DNA from: an uncultured Collinsella sp.
GTDB lineage: Bacteria; Actinomycetota; Coriobacteriia; Coriobacteriales; Coriobacteriaceae
Direction of reading: 5' to 3'
NCBI GenBank assembly: GCA_902493145.1
Contig: CABUOA010000019.1
Span: 1-42,898, forward strand
Length of the DNA stretch: 42,898 nucleotides
Shown: piece by piece, positions 17,113 to 25,577 of the stretch
Numbering within the stretch: the first letter of the stretch is position 1
Layout of the letters: every line of letters starts with the position of its first letter
Made by a program: the position numbers and the translations under genes
The notes under the pieces: model-generated
What the model saw: the letters and a program-made list of their open reading frames with translations, nothing else
What the model was told of the DNA's origin: nothing
Database searches by the model: none

Positions 17113-17667
17113 TTACTCGTCAAGCTTGAGATTCTTTAATGCTGCAAATGGATTTTCCGTGGCAGCGGCCCATTCGGCCTCTGCTTGAGCGGCGCAATCG
17201 CATTGCTCGACGTTGAGATTGATGCCACAAGTGGGGCATAGGCCGCGACAATCAGGCTTGCACAGGACAACGAACGGCGTGTCCATGACGACCGCGTCGT
17301 TGATGGGCTCACCCAGATCGACGATGCGATCCTCGCCCAGCAGCTCGTAGCCATCTTCGTAGGCCTCGGGGTCCTCGGGCTCATTAAAGAGATAGAATTC
17401 CTCGATCTCACCGGCAATATCAAACGAAGCGGGCTCCAGGCAACGGTCGCACTCACCGGTAGCGTGCGCGCGGACCATGCCCGTAAGCAGAACACCGGTG
17501 CCGGCATTGGTAAAGACCACATCATAATCAATGCCGTCCTGCAGCTGGTACTCCTTCTCGCCCACCGTATAGGTGGCGACATCGACCTTGCCGGTCAGCG
17601 GATACGAGTCTCCGGGAAACTCGAGCTGCTCGGAAAGATCGACGGTAACGCTCGGGAACTCAGCCAT
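17113..17667 (-). CDS. DUF177 (YceD) family protein
   Basis: A 184-residue acidic protein with the DUF177 pattern: ECDRCLEPASFDIAGEIEEFYL in the middle and LCKPDCRGLCPTCGINLN near the end. The paired cysteines suggest zinc binding. Family members usually sit next to rpmF, as here, and are linked to 23S rRNA accumulation in some bacteria. The ATG at 17665-17667 shares one base with the stop of the preceding gene (taatg), which indicates translational coupling. Confidence 0.9.
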   Translation of the reverse strand: MAEFPSVTVDLSEQLEFPGDSYPLTGKVDVATYTVGEKEYQLQDGIDYDVVFTNAGTGVLLTGMVRAHATGECDRCLEPASFDIAGEIEEFYLFNEPEDPEAYEDGYELLGEDRIVDLGEPINDAVVMDTPFVVLCKPDCRGLCPTCGINLNVEQCDCAAQAEAEWAAATENPFAALKNLKLDE

Positions 17668-18164
17668 TACCACTGACCATTCTGCTGGGCGGCACCCTCG
17701 TTGAGCTGCTGACGGCAACGGGTGACGGTGCCGGTCAGGCTCTTGAGGTTCTCCTCGAGGTGCGTAAAGACCTGCTCGGCGTAGTCCTCGGCGGCATAGC
17801 GCGTCTCGCGCTCATACTGCTGGGCACGGTCGCGAATATCGTCGGCCTGCTGCTGCGCTAAGCGAACGATCTCCTGCTCACCGGCAATGGTGAGGGCCTG
17901 CTGCTGAGCATCGGCGATGATGGAATCGGCCTGAGCGGCGGCGGAAGCCATAAGCTCCTCGCGCTCCTTGAGGATACGGCGGGACTTCTGCCATTCCTCG
18001 GGATAGCTCATGCGGATCTCGTCGAGGATGTTAAAGAAGACGTCGGCGTCGATAACCTTCATCTGGGCGTTCTTGCCGAACGGCGTCTTAGCCTCTTCGA
18101 TGAGCCCCTCGAGCTCGTCGACAAGACTCACGATCCTGTCGCCAGGAAAATTCTCGCCCGGCAT
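17667..18164 (-). CDS. DivIVA-like coiled-coil protein, probable SepIVA counterpart
   Basis: A 165-residue protein starting MPGENFPGDRIVSLVDELEG. After a short N-terminal domain (DVFFNILDEIRMSYPEEWQKS) it is a long, Ala/Gln-rich helical coiled coil with repeated A-D-x-I-x-x-A-x-x-x-A units. The pattern resembles mycobacterial SepIVA, an essential DivIVA-domain protein of cell division and envelope growth, whose gene likewise sits by DUF177, rnc, smc and coaD. The match is from my memory of the family, not an alignment. aaaggag lies 5-6 bases before the ATG at 18162-18164. It could also be called an ATP-synthase-b-like coiled coil. Confidence 0.7.
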   Translation of the reverse strand: MPGENFPGDRIVSLVDELEGLIEEAKTPFGKNAQMKVIDADVFFNILDEIRMSYPEEWQKSRRILKEREELMASAAAQADSIIADAQQQALTIAGEQEIVRLAQQQADDIRDRAQQYERETRYAAEDYAEQVFTHLEENLKSLTGTVTRCRQQLNEGAAQQNGQW

Positions 18165-18232
18165 CCGGTCTCCTTTCATAGGTAACATATCATCGTGTTA
18201 GTTTACCACATGCCACCAGGCATTAAAAAACG

Positions 18233-18730
18233 TCACGAAAAGCGATGTTTGAGCGCCTTGACCACATTGGGCGGAACAAAATTAGAGACGTCACTACCGA
18301 GCGAGGCAATCTGGCGAACCACCGAGCTCGAGATATAGCCGTACTGCGGCGCACTCATGACGAAGATGGACTCCAGCTCGTTATCCAGGCGGTAGTTAAG
18401 GTCGGCCTGCTGTAACTCGTACTCAAAGTCGGTCATGGCACGCAGGCCCTTGACCACGGCTCCTGCTCCCTGTTCGCGGGCAAAATCGACCAAGAGGCCG
18501 GTGAAGGGTAGCACCTCGACGCCGTCAATATCACCGAGCGCCTCACGGGCCAGCGCCACGCGCTCATCGAGCATAAAGGTGGTGCCGACGCCGTTTTTTC
18601 CCTGCGACTCGGCAACGGCCACGATCACGCTGGGAAAGATGCGGCGGGCACGGCGAATCACGTCGATGTGGCCAAACGTGATGGGATCGAAGGTGCCCGG
18701 GACGATTACGCGGTTGATGGTGTCATTCAT
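18233..18730 (-). CDS. coaD: Phosphopantetheine adenylyltransferase
   Basis: Transfers AMP from ATP to 4'-phosphopantetheine, the penultimate step of coenzyme A synthesis. The 165-residue protein starts MNDTINRVIVPGTFDPITFGH, with the nucleotidyltransferase GH motif in GTFDPITFGHIDVI. GLRAMTDFEYELQQADLNYRL and ISSSVVRQIASLG follow, as in other CoaD proteins. The ATG at 18728-18730 has ggagg 6 bases upstream, located inside the end of rsmD, which it overlaps by 8 bp. CoA made here supplies the arm for AcpP in the same cluster. Confidence 0.95.
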   Translation of the reverse strand: MNDTINRVIVPGTFDPITFGHIDVIRRARRIFPSVIVAVAESQGKNGVGTTFMLDERVALAREALGDIDGVEVLPFTGLLVDFAREQGAGAVVKGLRAMTDFEYELQQADLNYRLDNELESIFVMSAPQYGYISSSVVRQIASLGSDVSNFVPPNVVKALKHRFS

Positions 18731-19352
18731 GTGCATCCTCCGTGGGTGCGTCGCTATCGTTGTCATCATCCTCGCCGTTGCCAACCCAACGAAGCAGGTC
18801 GACCGAGGTAATGCCGTAGCGCTTCTCACGCACGGTCTCAAAGCCTGCCGGATGCGCACCCGCATCGGCGGCAGCGTGCTCGAACAGCGCATAGGCACCC
18901 GGTACCAGCAAGCCTTGCTGAGCTAGGTTTTGCAGCAGCTCCTCGACCGGCTCGGCGCCAAAAGCATAGGGCGGGTCGAGCAGGACCAGGTCAAAGGGAC
19001 CGCCCGGCACGCGGCCGCGCGAAGCGCTTGCCAGCACGTCGCCGCCCACCACGCGCCAGCGCGCACGGTCACGGCAGAGCGACTCGATATTCTTGGTAAT
19101 CAGACGAGCAGCGTTGCGATCGATCTCGAACGTGGTGAGCGAGCGGGCACCACGCGAGAGCATCTCAATGCCCAAGGCACCGGAGCCGCCAAAGGCATCC
19201 AGCACGCGGACCTCGTCCAGATCGAAGTCGAATGCCGACATGACCATAGATGCGCACGCCTCGCGCACGCGATCGGTCGTGGGGCGGGTGACATCGCGAC
19301 CACGGGGCTCCTCGATCTTACGACCGCGCCATTCGCCGCCGATGATTCTCAT
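18723..19352 (-). CDS. rsmD: 16S rRNA guanine-N2 methyltransferase RsmD
   Basis: Methylates G966 (E. coli numbering) of 16S rRNA. The 209-residue protein starts MRIIGGEWRGRKIEEPRGRD and has the SAM-binding motif VLDAFGGSGALGIEMLSRGA near 50, and the catalytic motif DLVLLDPPYAFG near 121. The C-terminal tail is acidic (EDDDNDSDAPTEDAHE), an extension beyond the usual fold. It overlaps recG by 4 bases and coaD by 8; the rsmD-coaD pair is widely conserved. Confidence 0.94.
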   Translation of the reverse strand: MRIIGGEWRGRKIEEPRGRDVTRPTTDRVREACASMVMSAFDFDLDEVRVLDAFGGSGALGIEMLSRGARSLTTFEIDRNAARLITKNIESLCRDRARWRVVGGDVLASASRGRVPGGPFDLVLLDPPYAFGAEPVEELLQNLAQQGLLVPGAYALFEHAAADAGAHPAGFETVREKRYGITSVDLLRWVGNGEDDDNDSDAPTEDAHE

Positions 19353-21526
19353 CCTCCGCTGACCTCCTTAAAGATGTGTCGATACCGCGTGGCGACCGCA
19401 TCGCGCAAGGGACGCGTCGCCACGGAGTCAAGGTTGCAAGCATACCGCAAGAGCTCGACCGCGTCCAAATGGGCCCATTCGATCAATTCCTCGTCGGCAT
19501 CGAGGTCAACAAAGCGCAAGGTCACGCCGCCATGCTGGCGGTAACCCAGGATTTCACCCTCGTGGCGCAGACGCAAGTCCATCTGGGCGAGCGTAAAGCC
19601 GTCCGAAGTCTTCTCGAGCGACTGGAGGCGTTCTTGTGCCGCCGACGCGCCGCCGTTGCCCTTGGAGTGCGTCATGACCAGGCACGTACCCGACACGCTG
19701 CCGCGGCCCACGCGCCCGCGCAGCTGGTGCAAGGCCGCCAACCCAAAGCGCTCGCCATTCTCGATGACCATGACGGTAGCGTTGGGCACGTCGACGCCCA
19801 CCTCGACCACCGTGGTCGAGACGAGCACATCGATCTCGCCGCGCTTAAAGGCATCGATGACCCGGTCCTTCTCCCCCGCCGGCATGCGACCATGAAGACG
19901 CTCGATGGTAAGCCCCGGTAATGCCAGACGGAGGCGATCGAGCTCGGTCGCCGTGTCATGCAACGGCACGGGCACGGTCACGCGGCCTTCGTCGTCGCGA
20001 GCGATGCCGGGTACGTCTTCGAGCTCATCGGCCGAATCGCTCGGCTCCACGAGCGGACAGATCACGTAGGCTTGCTGCCCCTTTTCGTGCGCCTCGCGAA
20101 TGGCGCCATAGGCCAGGTCATGACTCGACTCGGTGAGGACGCGCGTCGTCACGCCGGCACCCGGAACGGGACGATGGCGGATGATGCTCGTATCTAGGTC
20201 GCCGTACACCGAAAGCGCCAGCGTACGCGGGATCGGCGTGGCAGTCATGACCAGCAAGTCGGCACCCGGGCCTTTTGCGCGTAGGGCGTTACGCTGGCCC
20301 ACGCCAAAGCGGTGCTGCTCGTCAATCACCACAAGCGACAAATGCTTGAACGTAACGTTCTCCGAAAGTACCGCATGCGTACCAAAGAGCACGTCGAGCT
20401 CACCAGACTGGAGCCGGGCATGAATCTGTTCACGCTCGGCCGCCGGCGTGGCGCCTGTCAGGAGAGCCCAGGTCATGCCGGCCTGTGAGAGCAAGGGGCC
20501 GGTCTTATCGGCATATTGACGCGCCAGCACGCCCGTGGGCGCCATGACGCACGCCTGGGTGCCGCTATCGGCCGTAACCGCCAGCGCGCAGGCGGCAACA
20601 GCGGTCTTACCGGTACCGACATCGCCCAGCAGCAGGCGGTTCATCACGCGACCGCCATCGCACATGTCATGCAGGATGTCTTGAAATGCAGCCTCCTGCT
20701 CATCGCTCAGCGAAAACGGCAGGGCCTGTTTAAGCGCAGTCAAATGCTCTCCCGCGGCATGCGCATAAGGCACCACGTCGACCATACCGCCATCGTTGCG
20801 CAGACGCAGTGCGAGCTGCAAGCAGAGACACTCCTCGTAGGCAAGACGCCGGCGTGCGATGTCACGCTCGGCCATGCTCGAGGGAAAGTGGATCGAGCGC
20901 AGCGCACGGGCATTGCTCATGAGCTTCCGCTTTGCGCGCAGCGGCGCGGGAATGGGATCGAACGGATTGGCAGCCACTTCGAGCGCACCGCTCACGATAC
21001 GGCGCATCCATGCCTGACTCACGCCATCACTCACGTAGTGGACCGGCAAAATGGTACCCGCGGCACGCCCGTCCTCGAACTTTTCAAAGTGGGGCGAGGC
21101 CATCTGCTTAAAACCGTAGGCAAACTCGACCTTGCCCATCACGGCCAGGCGATCGCCCCGCTTAAGCTGCTGGGCAATCCAGGGTTGGCGGAAAAAGGCG
21201 ACCTGCAGCACGCCCGTCTCGTCAACGAGCGAGACCTCAGTCACCTGCATACGCGGACGGGGCTGCTTTTGAACGATGCGATCGACCGTGGCGATGATGG
21301 TGCACACGGTACCGATGGGTGCCATCTCGATGGACCACGAGCGAGTGAAGTCCAGGTAGCGATGAGGAATATGGAGAAGGAGGTCCCCCACCGTCCGAAT
21401 ACCCAGACGGCGAAGGGCCTCCTCACGTTTACCCGAAACATATTTGAGTCGCGCGATATCCTCATCGAGCGCATTGCTCTGGGCAAAACGCTCCGAGACG
21501 CGCGGCACGGAGCACAGCTCGGACAT
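19349..21526 (-). CDS. recG: ATP-dependent DNA helicase RecG
   Basis: Remodels stalled replication forks and branched DNA. The 725-residue protein has an N-terminal wedge/OB domain (residues about 30-230), Walker A LLGDVGTGKTAVAA near 295, the DExH box variant VVIDEQHRFGVGQR, MTATPIPRTLALSVYGDLD, and the helicase C-terminal domain with LRGRVGRGSVSG, then the RecG-type tail. Length and order are normal. It lies 9 bp downstream of the DAK-domain gene and overlaps rsmD by 4 bp. Confidence 0.97.
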   Translation of the reverse strand: MSELCSVPRVSERFAQSNALDEDIARLKYVSGKREEALRRLGIRTVGDLLLHIPHRYLDFTRSWSIEMAPIGTVCTIIATVDRIVQKQPRPRMQVTEVSLVDETGVLQVAFFRQPWIAQQLKRGDRLAVMGKVEFAYGFKQMASPHFEKFEDGRAAGTILPVHYVSDGVSQAWMRRIVSGALEVAANPFDPIPAPLRAKRKLMSNARALRSIHFPSSMAERDIARRRLAYEECLCLQLALRLRNDGGMVDVVPYAHAAGEHLTALKQALPFSLSDEQEAAFQDILHDMCDGGRVMNRLLLGDVGTGKTAVAACALAVTADSGTQACVMAPTGVLARQYADKTGPLLSQAGMTWALLTGATPAAEREQIHARLQSGELDVLFGTHAVLSENVTFKHLSLVVIDEQHRFGVGQRNALRAKGPGADLLVMTATPIPRTLALSVYGDLDTSIIRHRPVPGAGVTTRVLTESSHDLAYGAIREAHEKGQQAYVICPLVEPSDSADELEDVPGIARDDEGRVTVPVPLHDTATELDRLRLALPGLTIERLHGRMPAGEKDRVIDAFKRGEIDVLVSTTVVEVGVDVPNATVMVIENGERFGLAALHQLRGRVGRGSVSGTCLVMTHSKGNGGASAAQERLQSLEKTSDGFTLAQMDLRLRHEGEILGYRQHGGVTLRFVDLDADEELIEWAHLDAVELLRYACNLDSVATRPLRDAVATRYRHIFKEVSGG

Positions 21527-21535
21527 AGGCAGAGC

Positions 21536-23197
21536 CTACTCGATCGAGAAGATCACGGGATAGAGCGGCTGCTCGCCACGATGGGCGTCGATCTCCAGAT
21601 CGGGCTGAGCCTCCTCGATGGCGTCGACGATCTCCTGGAAGGCCTCATCGGACAGGTCCTCACCGGCCAAAATCGTCAGCGCGTCGCCCTCCTCTTCCTC
21701 CTGCATGCGGTTGATGCAGTCGAGCGTGACCTGCTTCACGTCGGAGCCGACCACGTCGATGGAGCCGGCAATGATACCCATGACGTCACCGGAGTGAATC
21801 GGAGAGCCATCGGAGGCGCTGGAATCGCGCACGGCACGGGTGACCTCGCCATCGCGAACCTCGCTGATGGCGTCGACCATGGCGGCAACGGCGTCCTCGA
21901 GCTCGGAATCGGGCAGGACCGCGAACAGCGCGGAGAAGGCCTGCGGGACGGTCTTGGTGGGAACGACGGCGACCTTCTTGTCGGTGCAGGCGGAGGCAGC
22001 GGCCTCGGCGGCCATGCGGATGTTGCCGTTGTTGGGCAGGATGATGACCGAGGTCGCGTTGACCTGGTCGACGGCGCCCAGCAGGTCGGCGGTCGAGGGA
22101 TTCATGGTCTGGCCACCCGACACGATCACATCGACACCGAGGGACTTGAGGATGTCGGCCTCGCCGGAACCGGCGGCAACAGCGACAAAGCCCAGGGCCT
22201 TCGCGGGCTCGGCGGCCTTCTCCTGGTCCTCGTGGATCTTAGCGGTACGGTCGTGGGCCTCCATCTCCATATTGTGGATAAAGACCTCGTAGATCTGACC
22301 GAGCTGAAGCATGTGCTCGAGCACCAGGTTGGGGGTGTTGGAGTGCACATGGATCTTGTAGTCGGGATAGGCGCCCACGAGAAGCTCGCAGTCGCCCATG
22401 GAGCCCAGGAACTTCAGGCACTCGTCCTCGTCAAAGGGAGCGTCGGCCTTAAAGAGGAACTCGTTGCAGTAGCGGAACTCCGAGCCCTCCCAGTCGTCGT
22501 TGGCCTCGATTTCGACGCGATCGAGAGCCACGTCGCGTGCAGAACCAGCGGAATCAAACGTGGCGGAGAAATCCTCGACAACGGTGCTGCGGCCAAGAGC
22601 GGCGGCAACAAAGTTCTCCAAGAAGATGGCAAAGCCAAAGGCACCGGAGTCGACCACGCCGTTCTCCTTGAGGACGGGCAGCAGGTCGGGCGTACGGGCG
22701 ACGGACTGGTAGGCCTCGACGACGATGGCGTCGAGCGCATCCTCGGCAGAGAACTTCTTCTTCTCGCACTCGTCTGCCTTGTTCGAAACATCACGCAGGA
22801 CCGTGAGGATCGTGCCCTCGATGGGCTTACGGACAGCCTGGAAGGCAACCTTGACGGCACGACGGAAGGCGAAGGCGATATTGGCGGACGTAATGGGCTC
22901 ATCGGCAGAGACAAGGCCCTCGGCCACACCACGCAGAATCTGCGAGGTGATGACACCGGAGTTGCCGCGGGCGCCCATCAAGGAGCCGTGGGTGATGGCG
23001 CCGGCAATGGCCTCCATGTCGGCGTCGGCGGGAAGGGCGGAAAGCTCCTTAGTCACCGAAGCGAGCGTGAGCGACATGTTGGTGCCGGTGTCGCCGTCAG
23101 GTACGGGGAAGACGTTGAGCTTGTTGATCTCCTCGGCCTTTTCGGAAACGGCAGCCGCAGCGATCGGAAAACAGGTGCGAATGGTCTTTGCAATCAT
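21536..23197 (-). CDS. DAK1/DegV-type kinase, FakA-like (YloV family)
   Basis: A 553-residue protein whose N-terminal DhaL domain has NKLNVFPVPDGDTGTNMSLTL (the Mg-ATP-binding aspartates) and HGSLMGARGNSGVITSQILRG. A central linker and a C-terminal domain related to the catalytic half of FakA follow. In staphylococci FakA phosphorylates fatty acids held by FakB, feeding the PlsX/PlsY pathway, and plsX is in this cluster. No fakB (degV) gene is in the window, so the substrate is inferred. Asp23-YloV-recG is a common gene order. Confidence 0.9.
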   Translation of the reverse strand: MIAKTIRTCFPIAAAAVSEKAEEINKLNVFPVPDGDTGTNMSLTLASVTKELSALPADADMEAIAGAITHGSLMGARGNSGVITSQILRGVAEGLVSADEPITSANIAFAFRRAVKVAFQAVRKPIEGTILTVLRDVSNKADECEKKKFSAEDALDAIVVEAYQSVARTPDLLPVLKENGVVDSGAFGFAIFLENFVAAALGRSTVVEDFSATFDSAGSARDVALDRVEIEANDDWEGSEFRYCNEFLFKADAPFDEDECLKFLGSMGDCELLVGAYPDYKIHVHSNTPNLVLEHMLQLGQIYEVFIHNMEMEAHDRTAKIHEDQEKAAEPAKALGFVAVAAGSGEADILKSLGVDVIVSGGQTMNPSTADLLGAVDQVNATSVIILPNNGNIRMAAEAAASACTDKKVAVVPTKTVPQAFSALFAVLPDSELEDAVAAMVDAISEVRDGEVTRAVRDSSASDGSPIHSGDVMGIIAGSIDVVGSDVKQVTLDCINRMQEEEEGDALTILAGEDLSDEAFQEIVDAIEEAQPDLEIDAHRGEQPLYPVIFSIE

Positions 23198-23224
23198 GAG
23201 TGGTGAAATCTCCGTATTCGGATG

Positions 23225-23581
23225 CTAGTTCAGACGGCTCTTGAGCGCGTCGATGTGAATGCCGATCTTAAGGCTAGCGGGATCGATCTGGGCGATCTCC
23301 TGCAGGGTGAAGGCGACGGAGCTCGAAAGATTGTGGCAGACGGACTTCATGTTGACGCCGTTCTCGAGCACGACGTGAAGGTCAACCGTAAGGCCGTTCT
23401 CGTCGGCGGAAACAAGCACGCCCTTGCGGAGGCGCTGGCCGGCAAGCAGGCGCACGCTCTCGGCGCCCTGGAGCTGTTCGGCCATACCGACGACGCCGTA
23501 GCACGTCATCGCGGCATAACCGGCAATATCGGCAATAACGTCGTTCGAGACGCTCAGGCTGCCGTTAATGGTCTCAGACAC
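23225..23581 (-). CDS. Asp23/Gls24 family envelope-stress protein
   Basis: A 118-residue protein (SETINGSLSVSNDVIADIAG and then GVNMKSVCHNLSSSVAFTLQEI) of the Asp23/DUF322 family, which is associated with alkaline or envelope stress and membrane-associated assemblies. The start is GTG at 23579-23581, because aaaggag lies 6 bases upstream; a longer in-frame start at 23614 lacks a site. It begins the long minus-strand cluster. The same gene lies next to the YloV homologue in many Gram-positive genomes. Confidence 0.88.
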   Translation of the reverse strand: MSETINGSLSVSNDVIADIAGYAAMTCYGVVGMAEQLQGAESVRLLAGQRLRKGVLVSADENGLTVDLHVVLENGVNMKSVCHNLSSSVAFTLQEIAQIDPASLKIGIHIDALKSRLN

Positions 23582-23740
23582 AAGAATCTCCTTTTCTGGT
23601 GCTCGCGGCACCATGTCGTGGGAGCAATCATTCCGGTATTTTACAACGACCGCGCCGTGTTAAGGCGGCGGGGTTCGCGATTACATCCTCGACACGAAAT
23701 GTTGATACGGTAACGTTCGCCACAGGCGATCAAGACATGA

Positions 23741-23768
23741 AAAAACCCGCCGCATAAGCGACGGGTTT
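23741..23768 (-). terminator. Intrinsic terminator downstream of the tRNA-Asn pair
   Basis: A stem of aaacccg (23743-23749) with cgggttt (23762-23768), extended by further pairs around an ataa loop, precedes a T run on the minus strand. It lies just after the second tRNA gene in transcription order. Confidence 0.8.
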
Positions 23769-23775
23769 CACAACC

Positions 23776-23850
23776 TGGCTCCCCGGGTAGGACTCGAACC
23801 TACAACAGCGCGGTTAACAGCCGCGTGCTCTACCATTGAGCTACCGAGGA
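23776..23850 (-). tRNA. tRNA-Asn (GTT), copy 2 in transcription order
   Basis: A 75-nt cloverleaf read on the minus strand. The acceptor 5' end is TCCTCGG and the gene encodes its 3' CCA. The T arm contains GGTTCGAGTCC. The anticodon loop CTGTTAA gives anticodon GTT, decoding AAC and AAU. The sequence is identical to the copy at 23885-23959. Confidence 0.97.
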
Positions 23851-23884
23851 ATTTAAAAGCCCAACGGAAAGGGCTGAGAAATTC

Positions 23885-23959
23885 TGGCTCCCCGGGTAGG
23901 ACTCGAACCTACAACAGCGCGGTTAACAGCCGCGTGCTCTACCATTGAGCTACCGAGGA
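23885..23959 (-). tRNA. tRNA-Asn (GTT), copy 1 in transcription order
   Basis: Identical in all 75 positions to the neighbouring copy, including the encoded CCA. A 34-bp spacer separates the two genes. The upstream promoter at 23990-24017 should drive both. Confidence 0.97.
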
Positions 23960-23989
23960 ATAGGTGCGTGCTCTCAAGCAACGAAGTTT

Positions 23990-24017
23990 ATTATACGGAC
24001 GATTGGGCGAAGGGCAA
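23990..24017 (-). promoter_or_regulatory. Promoter of the tRNA-Asn pair
   Basis: On the minus strand a perfect -10 box TATAAT (23990-23995) is preceded after 16 bases by TTGCCC (24012-24017). The expected start is about 20-25 bases upstream of the first tRNA. Confidence 0.75.
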
Positions 24018-24077
24018 GAACTTTTTTAAGAAATTTTCCGACCTGGCCGTTTAAGAACGTACCCAACGACTACATGA

Positions 24078-24111
24078 AAGCGCCCTCAAGCGGATGTACT
24101 TGAGGGCGCTT
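24078..24111 (-). terminator. Terminator downstream of rpoD
   Basis: A perfect 13-bp stem (24078-24090 with 24099-24111, aagcgccctcaag and its complement) with an 8-base loop starts 10 bases after the rpoD stop. The T run is short (three Ts on the minus strand). Confidence 0.7.
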
Positions 24112-24120
24112 CTTGCTTGA

Positions 24121-25467
24121 CTAGCTTTCAATATAGTCTTTAAGCTTGCTGCTGCGGCTGGGGTGACGGAGCTTAGCCAGGGTCTTGGACTCGATCTGGC
24201 GGATACGCTCGCGCGTGACGCCAAACTCGCGGCCGACCTCCTCGAGTGTGCGGGGATGACCGTCGACAAGGCCAAAGCGAAGCTCGATAACCTTGCGCTC
24301 ACGATCGGCAAGCGAGTCGAGCACCTGAGTGAGCTGCTCCTGCAGCATGGAGAAGCTGGCGGCATCGGGCGGAACGATTGCCTGGGAGTCCTCGATGAAG
24401 TCGCCCAGCTGGGAATCCTCTTCCTCGCCGATGGGCGTCTCGAGCGACACGGGCTCCTGCGAGATCTTCTGGATCTCGCGGACGCGGTCGGCGCTCATGT
24501 CCATCTCGGCACCGATCTCCTCGGGGGTCGGGTCGCGACCCAAGTCCTGGAGAAGCTGGCGCTGCACGCGGACGAGCTTGTTGATAGTCTCGACCATATG
24601 CACGGGAATACGGATGGTACGGGCCTGGTCGGCGATAGCGCGCGTAATGGCCTGACGGATCCACCACGTGGCGTACGTGGAGAACTTGAAGCCCTTCTGG
24701 TAGTCGAACTTCTCGACGGCGCGAATCAGACCGAGGTTGCCCTCCTGGATCAGATCCAGGAACAGCATGCCGCGGCCGACATAGCGCTTGGCGATGGAGA
24801 CAACCAGACGCAAGTTTGCGCTGATGAGTGCCTGCTTAGCTTCGAGGCCAACGTTCTCAATGCGCGTAAGACGACGCATCTCGGCACGCGTGAGCTCGAG
24901 CTCACCGGCATCGGCAGCCTCGAGCTTCTCGGTGGCCTCGAGACCGGCCTCGATCTTCATAGCCAGATCGACCTCTTCGGAAGCGGTCAGCAGGTCGACC
25001 TTGCCGATCTCCTTGAGGTACATACGAACCGGATCGCCGGTCAGCATCACCGTGGAGGCATCGATGCCACGCACGCGCGAGCGCGAACGGGACGTGCGCA
25101 CGGTGCGCTTCTTCTTGCTCTTGGAAGAACCCATCTCGGCATCGGCCTGACGGGCCATCTTGAGCTCGTGATCGTCGAGCGAGCCGGAATCGTGCTCGTC
25201 GTCATCGAAATCGTCGGTATCGCTATCGTTATCGTCATCGTCGACGTCCATGGGGGCGTCGTCGTTGCCGCTCGCGGAGATAATCTGGATGCCGCTGTTG
25301 CGCAGCGCGGAATACACCGCGTTGAGCTGCTCATCAGATACATCGATATCCTTCAGGGCGACCTGAATCTCGTCCTCGGTTACCGAAGTCCTGTTTGAGC
25401 CGTTGCCCATGAGCTTTGCAACGTAGGATTCCAGCCCAGTACCCGTGCTCTCAGTCTTTTTTGGCAC
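24121..25467 (-). CDS. rpoD: Primary RNA polymerase sigma factor RpoD
   Basis: The housekeeping sigma factor. Region 1.2 (DPVRMYLKEIGKVDLLTASEE), region 2 (NLRLVVSIAKRYVGRGMLFLDLIQEGN and FSTYATWWIRQAI), region 3 and region 4 (VIELRFGL and GREFGVTRERIRQIESKTLAKLRHP) are all present. The N-terminal part has a strongly acidic block (residues about 75-105, mostly D/E) followed by a Lys/Arg-rich block. I prefer the GTG at 25465-25467, with aggga/gag 5 bases upstream, over the ATG at 25480-25482, which lacks a site. The gene lies downstream of dnaG, the classical pairing. Confidence 0.96.
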   Translation of the reverse strand: MPKKTESTGTGLESYVAKLMGNGSNRTSVTEDEIQVALKDIDVSDEQLNAVYSALRNSGIQIISASGNDDAPMDVDDDDNDSDTDDFDDDEHDSGSLDDHELKMARQADAEMGSSKSKKKRTVRTSRSRSRVRGIDASTVMLTGDPVRMYLKEIGKVDLLTASEEVDLAMKIEAGLEATEKLEAADAGELELTRAEMRRLTRIENVGLEAKQALISANLRLVVSIAKRYVGRGMLFLDLIQEGNLGLIRAVEKFDYQKGFKFSTYATWWIRQAITRAIADQARTIRIPVHMVETINKLVRVQRQLLQDLGRDPTPEEIGAEMDMSADRVREIQKISQEPVSLETPIGEEEDSQLGDFIEDSQAIVPPDAASFSMLQEQLTQVLDSLADRERKVIELRFGLVDGHPRTLEEVGREFGVTRERIRQIESKTLAKLRHPSRSSKLKDYIES

Positions 25468-25577
25468 AGATTCTCCCTTCATAGTCCACAGGACTCAATA
25501 CTTTAGCACACACATTGACGTCTATACCCAAAAAGAGAACTGGATATAGGCGAGAATACGCTGGTTGACCACAACAT

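Noticed and set aside
20516..23206. A long plus-strand frame opposite recG and the DAK-domain gene
   Set aside because: It spans two conserved minus-strand genes, has no plausible start or ribosome-binding site, and is Gly/His/Val/Leu-rich as expected for antisense frames at high GC.
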